The notes under the pieces were generated by a model that saw only the letters and a program-made list of their open reading frames with translations, was not told where the DNA came from and did no database searches. A stretch of DNA of 64,000 nucleotides, taken from contig CP065012.1 of the NCBI GenBank assembly GCA_016699815.1, positions 1,364,001 through 1,428,000 of the forward strand. Reading direction: 5' to 3'. The DNA comes from Chitinophagaceae bacterium. Its GTDB lineage: Bacteria > Bacteroidota > Bacteroidia > Chitinophagales > Chitinophagaceae. Shown here piece by piece: positions 43,501 through 52,938 of the stretch (its first letter is position 1; each line of letters starts with the position of its first letter). The position numbers and the translations under genes are program-made.

Positions 43501-44952
43501 TTAATGTGCATGTTCTACTTTTTCAATATAAAACCGCTCTGCATCTAATTTTTCCATATCGGTCATTTTCACTTTGTAATTTTCGCCACTGGTTTTTAAA
43601 ATAGATTTTATTTCTGCCACGGCAATAACCGGGAAGTATTTTGCAAAAAGGAAAAAGCAGGTAAAGAACAATCCAAATGTTCCCAAATAAAATCCAATTT
43701 CCCAAATAGATGGTGAGTAGTAAGTACTCCAACTGCTGGGTAAAAAATCCCTGTAAACTGAGGTAACGATAATCACAAATCTTTCGTACCACATACCAAT
43801 ATTTACAATGATGCTCATGAAGAAGGTGAAAGTAATATTCCTTCTTAATTTTTGGCTCCAGAATACCTGCGGAGATGCAACGTTACAGAACATCATAAGC
43901 CAGTAACTCCAGCCGTATGGTGAATTAATGTTTACCCTGTTTTCTTTAAACGCCCACCACTCGTATGGGTTTTGTCCATACCATGCAATAAACAATTCAG
44001 TTAAATAAGCACAGCCTACAATACTGCCTGTTAATACAATTACTTTATTCATTGCTTCAATATGGCCCAGGGTAATATAATCCTGCAGGTTCATTACTTT
44101 GCGTACAACAATTAATAAGGTTTGTACCATAGCAAAGCCAGAAAAGATAGCACCGGCAACAAAATAAGGTGGGAAAATTGTAGTATGCCAGCCTGGTACA
44201 ATTGAAGTTGCAAAGTCAAAAGATACTATTGTATGCACAGAGAGTACAAGCGGTGTACTTAGGCCTGCTAAAACCAAGGAAAGCGATTCGTGCCTTTGCC
44301 AATGTTTAGTGCTACCCGTCCATCCAAAAGCAACAATACCATAAAAGAATTTACGGAATTTAGTTTTTGCCCGGTCTCTTACTGTAGCCAGGTCGGGAAT
44401 TAAGCCGGAGTACCAAAACAGTAAGGATACAGTGAAATAAGTAGATATGGCAAATACGTCCCAAAGAAGGGGAGAATTAAAGTTTACCCAAAGTGGCCCA
44501 CGGGTATTGGGGTAAGGAAATACAAACGGCGCCATCCACACACGGCCCATATGCCATATTGGGAACTGACCTGCACACATTACGGCAAAAATTGTCATGG
44601 CTTCTGCGGCACGGTTTACGCCTGTGCGCCAACCCTGACGGAACAATAAAAGTATTGCAGAAATAAGCGTACCAGCATGACCAATACCTACCCACCATAC
44701 AAAGTTGGTAATATCCCAACCCCATCCAATGGTTTTGTTCAGGTTCCACTGGCCAATACCATACGCCACATCCCGGTAAACACTGTATACACCAAATATG
44801 AGCAAGGCCACACTAAGATAAAATCCGATATACCAAAGTACGCTGGGTTTTGCTTCTATTGGGCCGATAATATCTTCGGTTATCTGGTGATAATTTTTAT
44901 CGCCATCTACAAGTGGCTCCCTGGTTTGTGATTCGTATTTGAGTAATGACAT
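43501..44952 (-). CDS. actC: alternative complex III membrane subunit ActC (NrfD-like)
   Basis: 483 residues, ten helices of the NrfD/PsrC fold. Diagnostic parts are WDITNFVWWVGIGHAGTLISAILLLFRQGWR near residue 85 and SIVPGWHTTIFPPYFVAGAIFSGFAM near 250, and the start DGDKNYHQITEDIIGPIEAKP is typical of ActC. It holds the main menaquinol site in the membrane and passes electrons to the iron-sulfur subunit ActB. The gene is directly downstream of actB with a 53-base gap. Confidence 0.94.
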   Translation of the reverse strand: MSLLKYESQTREPLVDGDKNYHQITEDIIGPIEAKPSVLWYIGFYLSVALLIFGVYSVYRDVAYGIGQWNLNKTIGWGWDITNFVWWVGIGHAGTLISAILLLFRQGWRTGVNRAAEAMTIFAVMCAGQFPIWHMGRVWMAPFVFPYPNTRGPLWVNFNSPLLWDVFAISTYFTVSLLFWYSGLIPDLATVRDRAKTKFRKFFYGIVAFGWTGSTKHWQRHESLSLVLAGLSTPLVLSVHTIVSFDFATSIVPGWHTTIFPPYFVAGAIFSGFAMVQTLLIVVRKVMNLQDYITLGHIEAMNKVIVLTGSIVGCAYLTELFIAWYGQNPYEWWAFKENRVNINSPYGWSYWLMMFCNVASPQVFWSQKLRRNITFTFFMSIIVNIGMWYERFVIIVTSVYRDFLPSSWSTYYSPSIWEIGFYLGTFGLFFTCFFLFAKYFPVIAVAEIKSILKTSGENYKVKMTDMEKLDAERFYIEKVEHAH

Positions 44953-45005
44953 AGTTTTATTTATATTAACTACAAACTACTGGTTTTGTTTTTCTCTTGT
45001 TTATA

Positions 45006-48000
45006 TTAGTGCTGTACCGGTGTACTTTTATTCTTTTCTCCTTCTTTATGAGCTGCTAATCCTGCGTGTTCATCTTGTACTGGAAAGCTAACTTCCCTGT
45101 CGGTATTTCTTACCTTGGCCAGGTAACTCACATTGGGCAGTACGTGCAGGTGCTCCATTACATAAAATGTACGGGTTGCATCTGTTCTTACTTTGCTGAT
45201 ATCGCTTGCCGGGTCGTTTACATTACCAAAAGTAATGCTATGGCTTGGGCAGGCTTGTGCACACGCAACTTTTACATTACGCACCAGTGATGAATCCTGC
45301 TGCTTTTTGGCTTCCAGTTTACTTTCCTGTAAGCGTTGTACACAGAAAGAACATTTTTCAATTACCCCACGGCTGCGTACTGTAACATCGGGGTTCAACA
45401 CCATTCTTGGTAAATCATCGTTCATTGCAAATACCACTTCATCAAGGTCTGCTCCACGGAGGGGCTCCTGGTTATTAGGGAAACTATCGGCTCCATTATA
45501 ATCAAGCCAGTTGAATCTGCGCACTTTATAAGGGCAGTTATTGGCACAATACCTTGTGCCAATACAACGGTTATAAGTCATTTGATTAAGGCCTTCGCTG
45601 CTATGGTTTGTTGCTGCTACCGGGCATACATTTTCGCAAGGCGCATTATCGCAATGCTGACAAAGCATAGGCTGAAAAAACACATCAGGGTTTTCTTTAT
45701 CGCCGGCAAAATAGCGGTCAATACGCAGCCAGTGCATTTCATGGGCACGCTGTACTTGTATTTTACCTACTACACTCACATTATTTTCTGCAGTACAGGC
45801 TACAACGCAAGCGGAACATCCTGTGCAGGTATTGAGGTCAATACTCATTCCCCATTTTATGCCGGGCTTGTCGTAATACGGATAAATTGTAGCATCCTTT
45901 ACGTAATCTGAGTATCCTTCAGGAATCAATATTGATCTTTCATGAACAGCTTCTTCTAAAAGCGATTCAGGATTTTTAATATATTCTTTTAAACTTGTTT
46001 CATAAATCACCGGACGGTTTTCGGTAAAGCCGTGCACCTGTGTTTGCGCCAGTGGATAAGCAGATGCCGAAGATTTTTCTACAGTTGCTATTGCATCATA
46101 TTGTATGCTCTGCCCATCAAAACCGGTGAATACAAATGCGTTTTTACCTGATTTATAAGCAGCACGACCAATGCGGTCATAATTTACTGCATCGCCTTCT
46201 GCCCGGCTTTGCCTTCCGTAACCCAAAGCTATGGCTACCGTACTTTTTTCAATACCTGGAATTATCATTACTGGTAACTCCATTGTGCGTCCGTTTACCG
46301 TAACTTTCACTACGGGTTTTTCCGGGGTTACTTCATATTTATCTGCATCTCTCTGGCTATTCAACACATCAAGGCCTGTTAATTCTTTTGCCAATGACGG
46401 GCACATTAATGCGTAGTTGTCCCAGGTTACTTTTGAAACCGGGTCAGGCAATTCCTGCAACCAGGGATTGTTGGCCTGGCTACCGTTACCTACAGAAATT
46501 TTTTGATAAAGTACTACCTCATATTTTCCGGATTTAACTGAAGAAAGTTTTGAAACTGCTTCCGCCAGTTTTGCAGCACTATAAATTGCGCCGCCAATAG
46601 AAACAGCAGCCGGGGTAATTACGCCATCCTGCAATGCTTTTTCCCAATTATCGTTTCCACCAACCTTTCCAAGCCAATAGGATTTAAAATAATCGGAATA
46701 ATTTGCTTGCGTACCAGAAACCGGCGCCACAGCAACCTTTAAACTATCGGTACCTGAAGCAGCAGATGCTATTACAGCACCTGTGAGCGCTAATAAAGAA
46801 TCTTCAAATTGCCTGGTTTTAAACAAGGGGTTTATTACCGGTTGAATTAAACTGAAATTTCCGGTATGTGGTTCCGCATCGCCCCAGCTTTCCAGCCAGT
46901 GGTGAGCAGGAACAATATATTTACAAACTTCTGCAGTTTCATCAAGCGTACTGCTATAGGAAACACTTAAGGACAATTTTGCAATGGCATCACCCAATTT
47001 TTTCCCGTCAATATAAGAATAAACAGGGTTTACACCATATACCAATAAGCCGCCAATAGCGCCTTTATCAATATCATTTGTGAGCATTACAAATTCAGAA
47101 TCCAACCCTTTGGCAACATTGTTGTTTACTGCCCAGTTAATTGTTGTACCATTTGCTCCAATCGCTTCATTTATGGCATTTACAACAAGCTGTATATTGG
47201 CATCGTTGCTTCCGCAAACCACTAATGCTTCTCCTTTTGCAGCACTAAGTGCTGTGGCTGCAGCTTCAATACCTTTAGCTAATTTAGCATCATTAATAGC
47301 CGGTGAGGTAACTGCACCGCCAAGTTTTGCCAGTAAAGCCAAAGCAATTGACCCAGTTTCAGAAGGTTTATGCATGTACCGATCGTCGGCATTGCTGCCG
47401 GTTAAACTTAGGTTACTTTCAAACTGTATATGCTTGCTAAGCGAAGGGTTTTCTTTTTTGATACGGCGGTTTTCTGCATATTGTGCCGTAAACTCCACCG
47501 GGCTCAGCCAGGTGCCCAAAAAGTCTGCACCCAAACTTACAATGGTTTTTGCTTTGTTAAACAAATAAGAAGGGATTGCTTTTTTACCATAACAGGCTTC
47601 ATTTGCCATTAGCATACCACTATAGCTTATTGCATCATATTGCACATGCCTGCTTCCCGGATATTTTGCCAGGAATTTTGCAATAAGATCAAGTGTGGTT
47701 ACAGAATTAATAGTAGCCGTAAGTAATACTATTGGCTTTCCTCCCAATGCAGCAATATTGCCGGCAATGAGTTTGTCCATTGCATCAAAACTGGTTACTT
47801 CTTTATATTCGTTATTTGATTTTTGAAGCGGGTGGCGAAGCCTTGTAGGATCATAAAGATCTAAAACGCTTGCCTGCACTTGTGCAGAGGTACCACCATT
47901 GGTTATTGGAGAAAGTTCATTTCCTTCAATTTTAATTGGCCGTCCTTCTCTTTGTTTCACCACAACACTTATTGCGGTACCACTATTTACAAAAGTACTT

Positions 48001-48281
48001 GCGTAATAATTGGCAATACCCGGTATTATTGTTTCGGGCCTGTTTAGAAAAGGTACCGTATGGCGAACCGGGGTTTTACAACTTGCAATGGCAGCTGCTG
48101 CGGTGCTAAAGCCAAGATATTTCAAAAAATCCCTGCGTGGGGTTTTAGATTCCAGCAGGCTTTCTTTTTGTAATTCTTCTATGGGCAGCAGGTCTTCATT
48201 AAACTCATGCTTTGCCGATTCACTGAACGATTCTGAATGATTAAAGTCACCAAAACTTTGCCAGTACTTTTTATTACTCAT
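45006..48281 (-). CDS. actB: alternative complex III iron-sulfur subunit ActB (fused molybdopterin-type and ferredoxin domains)
   Basis: 1091 residues. The N-terminus has a twin-arginine motif (Arg49-Arg50, RRDFLK) followed by a lipobox-like AIASC with Cys68, so the folded protein is probably exported by Tat and lipid-anchored. About 700 residues resemble the molybdopterin oxidoreductase fold, which in ActB carries no cofactor. The C-terminal third holds four ferredoxin clusters: CTGCSACVVAC, CQHCDNAPCENVC, CIGTRYCANNC and CSFCVQRLQ with a late CAQAC. It relays electrons between the quinol subunit and the heme subunits. Confidence 0.95.
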   Translation of the reverse strand: MSNKKYWQSFGDFNHSESFSESAKHEFNEDLLPIEELQKESLLESKTPRRDFLKYLGFSTAAAAIASCKTPVRHTVPFLNRPETIIPGIANYYASTFVNSGTAISVVVKQREGRPIKIEGNELSPITNGGTSAQVQASVLDLYDPTRLRHPLQKSNNEYKEVTSFDAMDKLIAGNIAALGGKPIVLLTATINSVTTLDLIAKFLAKYPGSRHVQYDAISYSGMLMANEACYGKKAIPSYLFNKAKTIVSLGADFLGTWLSPVEFTAQYAENRRIKKENPSLSKHIQFESNLSLTGSNADDRYMHKPSETGSIALALLAKLGGAVTSPAINDAKLAKGIEAAATALSAAKGEALVVCGSNDANIQLVVNAINEAIGANGTTINWAVNNNVAKGLDSEFVMLTNDIDKGAIGGLLVYGVNPVYSYIDGKKLGDAIAKLSLSVSYSSTLDETAEVCKYIVPAHHWLESWGDAEPHTGNFSLIQPVINPLFKTRQFEDSLLALTGAVIASAASGTDSLKVAVAPVSGTQANYSDYFKSYWLGKVGGNDNWEKALQDGVITPAAVSIGGAIYSAAKLAEAVSKLSSVKSGKYEVVLYQKISVGNGSQANNPWLQELPDPVSKVTWDNYALMCPSLAKELTGLDVLNSQRDADKYEVTPEKPVVKVTVNGRTMELPVMIIPGIEKSTVAIALGYGRQSRAEGDAVNYDRIGRAAYKSGKNAFVFTGFDGQSIQYDAIATVEKSSASAYPLAQTQVHGFTENRPVIYETSLKEYIKNPESLLEEAVHERSILIPEGYSDYVKDATIYPYYDKPGIKWGMSIDLNTCTGCSACVVACTAENNVSVVGKIQVQRAHEMHWLRIDRYFAGDKENPDVFFQPMLCQHCDNAPCENVCPVAATNHSSEGLNQMTYNRCIGTRYCANNCPYKVRRFNWLDYNGADSFPNNQEPLRGADLDEVVFAMNDDLPRMVLNPDVTVRSRGVIEKCSFCVQRLQESKLEAKKQQDSSLVRNVKVACAQACPSHSITFGNVNDPASDISKVRTDATRTFYVMEHLHVLPNVSYLAKVRNTDREVSFPVQDEHAGLAAHKEGEKNKSTPVQH

Positions 48282-48327
48282 ATTCTAATAATTCATTAAA
48301 ATGATCCGGTATATCCGGATTAACTAA

Positions 48328-49614
48328 TTAATAATGACATTTTTGACATTCGGTTCCACCTATTGACTCTACCGTTACGCTATCCATCTTATGGTTCTTT
48401 ATATCGTTATGAAACTTTTCATAAATACTGTAGAATTTATTGCCTTCTCCGGTTTCTTTATTAAAGAAATCTACCTTGGTTTCCCTATGGCAATTTATAC
48501 ACCAACCCATGCTTAAATCACTAAACTGCTTTACTTCGGGCATTTCCTGGATATTGCCATGGCAGGTTTGGCATTGTTGCTTCCCTACTTTTACGTGCTG
48601 ACTATGATTAAAATAAACATGATCGGGCATGTTATGCACTTTTACCCATTCTATTGGCTTTGCACCATCGGGTATACCGTCTCCGTCGTTATCAGGTTTG
48701 TAGGCTTTTACATCGGGGTTCCAGCCGGCATAAGCATACAATTTTTTTATTTCATCTGTTCCGTTTACTGCTGTACCATCCGCTCTCTTCAACTCTAACT
48801 TTCCGGTATATTCAGATACAGCCATGTGGCAGTTCATACAAACATTAACGGTGGGTATTCCTGCCTGTCTGCTATCTTGTGCGCCTCCATGGCAATATAA
48901 GCAGCTTATTTGATTGATGCCGGCATGTACTTCATGCGAATAGAAAATGGGTTGCTCGGGTTGATAATCTTTTTGCCTGCCAAGGCCAACATAAGTATTC
49001 ACCAAAAAATATCCTGCTACGGCAAATAAAGCCAGTATTAAAGTCATCATATAAGCCTTGTTCCTAAAAAACGGGAGTGGCTTGCTCCTTTCTATCCCTA
49101 TTTCTTTATCGGAAAAATCACGCAGCTTACGGTTTATTTGAAATAATACAAGCGCTACAATGGCTAATATTAAAGTAAGGATGCCATAAAGAAGGGAATT
49201 ATCCGATGACTTTGCAGCGCCGGCTATTGTATCGCCACCCGGGGTTTCGGTAGGTACCGCAAAATCATCAACGTATTTTAAAATGGCATCTATTTCTTCA
49301 TTCTTAAGCGCAGGAAAAGCCGTCATTGTAGTGGGCTTCCATTTGTTAAACAACTCTTTTGCAAAAGGATCTTTTGCAATCATTGCAGCAGGATTATGTA
49401 TCCAATCGTAAATCCAGTTTCCTTCAGGAACCCTGTCTTTCCAGCCTTTTAATGCAGGCCCCGCAAAGTCTTTATCTACTTTATGGCAACTGGCACAGTT
49501 GGCTTTAAACAGAGCTTCACCATTTTGTGCAAAAGCCCAGTTACTACTAAAAAAACAAACAAGAAAGAATATACTTGTTAAGATATTGTGAATGATTTTT
49601 CTATGTCGGCCCAT
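48328..49614 (-). CDS. actA: alternative complex III multiheme cytochrome c subunit ActA, with an extra N-terminal cytochrome c domain
   Basis: 428 residues with a signal peptide (FFSSNWAFAQ). Six CxxCH motifs: residues 40-44 (CASCH), 238-242, 259-263, 348-352, 372-376 and 423-427. The first sits in a class I cytochrome c domain with a candidate axial Met97. Two hydrophobic helices (about 141-160 and 188-205) separate it from the usual pentaheme ActA part. ActA passes electrons along a heme wire in ACIII. The additional heme domain could replace a soluble cytochrome c as the link to the oxidase encoded in the same operon. First gene of the operon; promoter at 49653-49685. Confidence 0.93.
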   Translation of the reverse strand: MGRHRKIIHNILTSIFFLVCFFSSNWAFAQNGEALFKANCASCHKVDKDFAGPALKGWKDRVPEGNWIYDWIHNPAAMIAKDPFAKELFNKWKPTTMTAFPALKNEEIDAILKYVDDFAVPTETPGGDTIAGAAKSSDNSLLYGILTLILAIVALVLFQINRKLRDFSDKEIGIERSKPLPFFRNKAYMMTLILALFAVAGYFLVNTYVGLGRQKDYQPEQPIFYSHEVHAGINQISCLYCHGGAQDSRQAGIPTVNVCMNCHMAVSEYTGKLELKRADGTAVNGTDEIKKLYAYAGWNPDVKAYKPDNDGDGIPDGAKPIEWVKVHNMPDHVYFNHSQHVKVGKQQCQTCHGNIQEMPEVKQFSDLSMGWCINCHRETKVDFFNKETGEGNKFYSIYEKFHNDIKNHKMDSVTVESIGGTECQKCHY

Positions 49615-49652
49615 ACAGTTAAAGTCTTGTGTGGAAAATCCTTATACGGTTG

Positions 49653-49685
49653 CAAAAATAAGGTAGTAGGGTTATAATATATCAA
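49653..49685 (-). promoter_or_regulatory. promoter of the act-cox operon
   Basis: On the minus strand TTG (49683-49685) is followed after 22 bases by TATTTTTG (49653-49660), a perfect -7 box. The predicted start gives a leader of about 33 bases before actA. No other clear promoter is seen until the terminator at 34929-34959, so one transcript may cover all twelve genes. Confidence 0.6.
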
Positions 49686-49839
49686 CATTGTTAAAAAAAA
49701 TTTTCCTTATCAGGGCTGTATTTCAGCGAATTGTGATTTATTGTATATTATAATTGTCATGAAAATGTAAGTATTTATGCTATTGGAAGAAAGTATTAAA
49801 TGGCTGGTTTTTTTTAAAAAAAATGAAGCACTTTTGCGC

Positions 49840-50133
49840 ATGTTTAAAAAATTACAACACAAATGGAAGGTAAATGGATGGCGATTAATACTCATTTTGT
49901 TGGGATTTACCATTGGAGGCAGTTTATGTGGCTGGCTGGGTCGTAAAATTTTATTATTAACAGGTATGGAAAAAGGGGTTTGGTGGGTTATAGCCTATAT
50001 AATATTAGTTACGCTTCTTTGGCCGCCCTGTGTTTTACTGGTGAGTGTATTTTTAGGTCAGTTTTCATTTTTTAAAAAATATATTTCAAAAATCTTTAAC
50101 CGGATAGGCGGAAGAAAAGAAAAAAATGGGTGA
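49840..50133 (+). CDS. small membrane protein, probably DUF6787 family
   Basis: 97 residues from ATG 49840; the frame is open to 49777 but the extra part is not conserved-looking. The start FKKLQHKWKVNGWRLILILLGFTIGGSLCGWLGRK and the second helix YIILVTLLWPPCVLLVS give two membrane helices with basic ends. The pattern WKVNG ... GGSLCG ... GRK is one I associate with a Bacteroidota family of unknown function (DUF6787, from memory). It overlaps purN by 8 bases, so the two are translated together. No functional link is known. Confidence 0.75.
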   Translation: MFKKLQHKWKVNGWRLILILLGFTIGGSLCGWLGRKILLLTGMEKGVWWVIAYIILVTLLWPPCVLLVSVFLGQFSFFKKYISKIFNRIGGRKEKNG

Positions 50134-50710
50134 GCCCGTTAATATAGCCATTTTTGCCAGTGGCGCAGGCAGTAATGCCGCCCGGATTATTGAATACTTT
50201 TGCGGTAACGCTGCAATAAAAATTTCTTTAATCGCCAGTAATGTACCTGCTGCCGGGGTATTAACCATTGCAGCCAGGAATAATATAGATACCTTATTAA
50301 TAAATAGAGAAAATTTTTTTAAAGCTGATGCATACCTGCCTGTTTTAGAAAAATATAAAATAAGCTGGATTGTATTGGCCGGGTTTTTATGGAAAATCCC
50401 CTCAAAATTAATTGCTGCCTATCCGCAGCGCATCATCAATATACATCCTGCGCTTTTGCCCGGGCATGGCGGCAAAGGAATGTATGGGCATTTTGTACAC
50501 GAAGCCGTAATAACAAATGGCGATACGGAAAGCGGCATCAGCATACATTTTGTAGATGAATTATACGATCATGGTAAAATAATTTTTCAGGCAAAATGCC
50601 CTGTTGACAAAAACGATACTGCGGATAGCCTTGCAAAAAAAGTGCAGCAACTAGAGCATACTTATTTTGCCCCCGAAATTCAAAAACTCATTTTGCAAAA
50701 TTGCAGTTAA
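50126..50710 (+). CDS. purN: phosphoribosylglycinamide formyltransferase
   Basis: 194 residues, the normal PurN size. The N-terminal ASGAGSNAARIIEYF is the phosphate-binding loop (FASGxGSN). The formyl-transfer active site is in NIHPALLPGHGGKGMYG near residue 107, with catalytic Asn, His and later Asp in VDELYDHGKIIFQ near 150. It transfers the formyl group of 10-formyl-tetrahydrofolate to GAR in purine synthesis. Its start codon overlaps the upstream membrane protein gene. gcvT in this window supplies the same one-carbon pool. Confidence 0.94.
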   Translation: MGEPVNIAIFASGAGSNAARIIEYFCGNAAIKISLIASNVPAAGVLTIAARNNIDTLLINRENFFKADAYLPVLEKYKISWIVLAGFLWKIPSKLIAAYPQRIINIHPALLPGHGGKGMYGHFVHEAVITNGDTESGISIHFVDELYDHGKIIFQAKCPVDKNDTADSLAKKVQQLEHTYFAPEIQKLILQNCS

Positions 50711-50774
50711 AAAAATGGATGCTGCTTTTGTTTTGAAAAATCCTGTTTATTATTGACAGCTAAAACCCAAATCA

Positions 50775-51509
50775 TTGCGCCTTTTTTTCTTATTAATTCT
50801 TACTGCCTGTTTAAAGCCTGCCACATGCCAGCAAATACTTTACGGCCGTGTGTTTGATAAGAGTAAAATTAATTTTGTAGAAAATGCAAGGGTAATAAGT
50901 ACGGGAGGAAAAATGGCCTTAACAGACTCTATGGGAAGGTACAGCATTACCGTGATGACTGGGGACTCTGTTTTTTTTGTGTACCAAAATAAGCCCACAC
51001 AAAAATTTGCCGTAAACGCAATTAACAACTTCGATAATTTTAATGTATCGCTACACATTTATGTTTCATCTAAATACAGCCTGCTAAAAGAAGTAGTGGT
51101 GGAATCCAAAACCCATAGGCAGGATTCTATTGAAAACAGGCAACAATATGCAAGCGTTTTTAATTTTCAAAAACCTGGCCTGGTAAGCGGTACAGGTGTT
51201 GACGGAACGGTTGGCTTTGATGCCAATGAAATCATCAATACCTTTAGGTTCAGGCGCAACAAAAGGATAAAAGCCTTTCAACACCGGCTGGAAAAAGAAG
51301 AAGAAGAAAAATACGTTAACTACCGTTTTAGTAAAATATTTGTGGGCCGCATCACCCGTTTACAATCCCCTGCATTGGACAGTTTTTTAGTAAAGTACCG
51401 GCCCGGTTTTGAGTTTACTTCACAAAGCAGTGTACTTGAGTTTAACCAATATGTGCTGGATGCCAGCTACCAGTTTAGAAAGATTTACCGGGTACAGAAA
51501 AAAAATTAA
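50775..51509 (+). CDS. secreted CarboxypepD_reg-like domain protein
   Basis: 244 residues from a TTG start at 50775; no in-frame ATG precedes the signal peptide (RLFFLLILTACLKPATCQ). The first domain, about 25-100, is a carboxypeptidase-regulatory-like beta-sandwich: LYGRVFDKSKINFVENARV then TDSMGRYSITVMTGDSVFF. The remaining 140 residues (FNFQKPGLVSGTGVDGTVGF, then a basic/acidic coiled stretch LEKEEEEKY) match no domain I recognise. Such proteins are usually periplasmic or on the surface in this phylum. Its related but broken counterpart is the pseudogene at 7050-7915. Confidence 0.72.
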   Translation: MRLFFLLILTACLKPATCQQILYGRVFDKSKINFVENARVISTGGKMALTDSMGRYSITVMTGDSVFFVYQNKPTQKFAVNAINNFDNFNVSLHIYVSSKYSLLKEVVVESKTHRQDSIENRQQYASVFNFQKPGLVSGTGVDGTVGFDANEIINTFRFRRNKRIKAFQHRLEKEEEEKYVNYRFSKIFVGRITRLQSPALDSFLVKYRPGFEFTSQSSVLEFNQYVLDASYQFRKIYRVQKKN

Positions 51510-51584
51510 GTTTATTATTGGTTTCCAAAACTAATTACCAAAAAAAAAATTTAACCCTGCTGCAGTTTAATTTATTTTTATGGA

Positions 51585-52844
51585 ATGAAACCATTAATAC
51601 TTTTTGTTTTTACTCTATGCAGCTATGTGCTTGCATTTACCCAGCCCGATACCACTCAAAAAATAATTGCCGGAAGAGCCAACAGCTTTATTCAGCAACA
51701 AAAACCTTATGTAGTATTAATTTCCATAGATGGGTTCCGGTATGATTATGCAGAAAAATTTGATGCAGTAAATATAAAAGCGCTCAGCATAAATGCAGTA
51801 AAAGCTGCATCCATGATCCCGTCTTATCCTTCACTTACTTTTCCCAATCATTATACCATTGCTACTGGCTTGTATCCATCTCACCATGGCCTGGTAGGTA
51901 ATTTTTATTACAACCGCATGAAAAAGGAAAGTTATGGCATGAAAACAGAACGCATTGTAAAAGATGGAAGCTGGTATGGTGGTACGCCTATTTGGGTATT
52001 GGCAGAAGAGCAACAAATGCTAAGTGCAAGCTTTTATTGGGTAGGATCCGAAGCAAATATTAAAGGCATTTATCCTACATACTATTATTCTTACAATGAA
52101 GATATACCGAATAAACGCCGGATTGAAATTATTAAAGATTGGTTGCAACTGCCTGCAGAAAAAAGGCCACACTTAATTACCGTTTATTTTCCCGAAGTAG
52201 ATCATGCAGGCCACAAGTATGGACCCGATGCCAAGCAAACAGCCGATGCGGTAAAGCAGGTTGACTCTGTAATTGGCAGGTTAAATGAAGTGGTAAAAAG
52301 CACTGGCTTGCCTGTAAATTTTATTCTTGTATCTGATCATGGTATGACAAAAATAGATACGGAAAACACAATTAAATTGCCCGATGTTGTGGACACTTCA
52401 AAGTTTATTATTCCCCGAGGGGCAGAACTACTGATGCTTTACGCTAAGAATAAAAAAGATGTAAAAAAAACCTACAAACAATTAAAGGCTACCCAAAAGG
52501 ATTTTACAGTTTATCGTCCAAATAAAATGTCAGCAATACTGCGTTTTTCTACAAAAGATGACTGGCAACAGCATATTGGTGATTTATTACTTATACCCAA
52601 CTGGCCAAAAATTTTTTATGCCGGAAATAAAAAACCTTCGCCCGGTGCACATGGATACAACCCTTATTTAGTAAAAGATATGCATGCCATATTTTACGCA
52701 TGGGGGCCGGCATTTAAAAATAACTTAACCGTACCTTCTTTTGAAAATGTAAATGTTTATCCAGTAATTACCTCTATACTTGGCTTAAATATTAATGAGC
52801 CCATTGATGGTACTTTTAAAATTGCCAAAGAAATACTGTATTAA
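51585..52844 (+). CDS. secreted alkaline-phosphatase-superfamily phosphodiesterase (NPP-like)
   Basis: 419 residues with signal peptide. Metal and nucleophile motifs match nucleotide pyrophosphatase/phosphodiesterases: ISIDGFRYDY near residue 46 (first Asp), SYPSLTFPNHYTIATGLYP near 86 with the nucleophilic Thr in LTFPNH, then FPEVDHAGHKYGPD near 205 (Asp and His), and VSDHGMTKI near 250. A final His is in AHGYNP near residue 357. The enzyme should cleave phosphodiester or pyrophosphate bonds in the periplasm, for phosphate or nucleotide salvage. It lies alone among plus-strand genes. Confidence 0.92.
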   Translation: MKPLILFVFTLCSYVLAFTQPDTTQKIIAGRANSFIQQQKPYVVLISIDGFRYDYAEKFDAVNIKALSINAVKAASMIPSYPSLTFPNHYTIATGLYPSHHGLVGNFYYNRMKKESYGMKTERIVKDGSWYGGTPIWVLAEEQQMLSASFYWVGSEANIKGIYPTYYYSYNEDIPNKRRIEIIKDWLQLPAEKRPHLITVYFPEVDHAGHKYGPDAKQTADAVKQVDSVIGRLNEVVKSTGLPVNFILVSDHGMTKIDTENTIKLPDVVDTSKFIIPRGAELLMLYAKNKKDVKKTYKQLKATQKDFTVYRPNKMSAILRFSTKDDWQQHIGDLLLIPNWPKIFYAGNKKPSPGAHGYNPYLVKDMHAIFYAWGPAFKNNLTVPSFENVNVYPVITSILGLNINEPIDGTFKIAKEILY

Positions 52845-52938
52845 TATAAGTATATTTTTATTGCCAATACGTAAAATAGCGAATAGCCTAAATTAATAAA
52901 TATAATTTATTAATTTTCAAGTTAATGCTATTTATAAA

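Noticed and set aside
45193..47568. plus-strand frames opposite actB
   Set aside because: Shadows of the coding strand; the minus frame has clear ferredoxin motifs.
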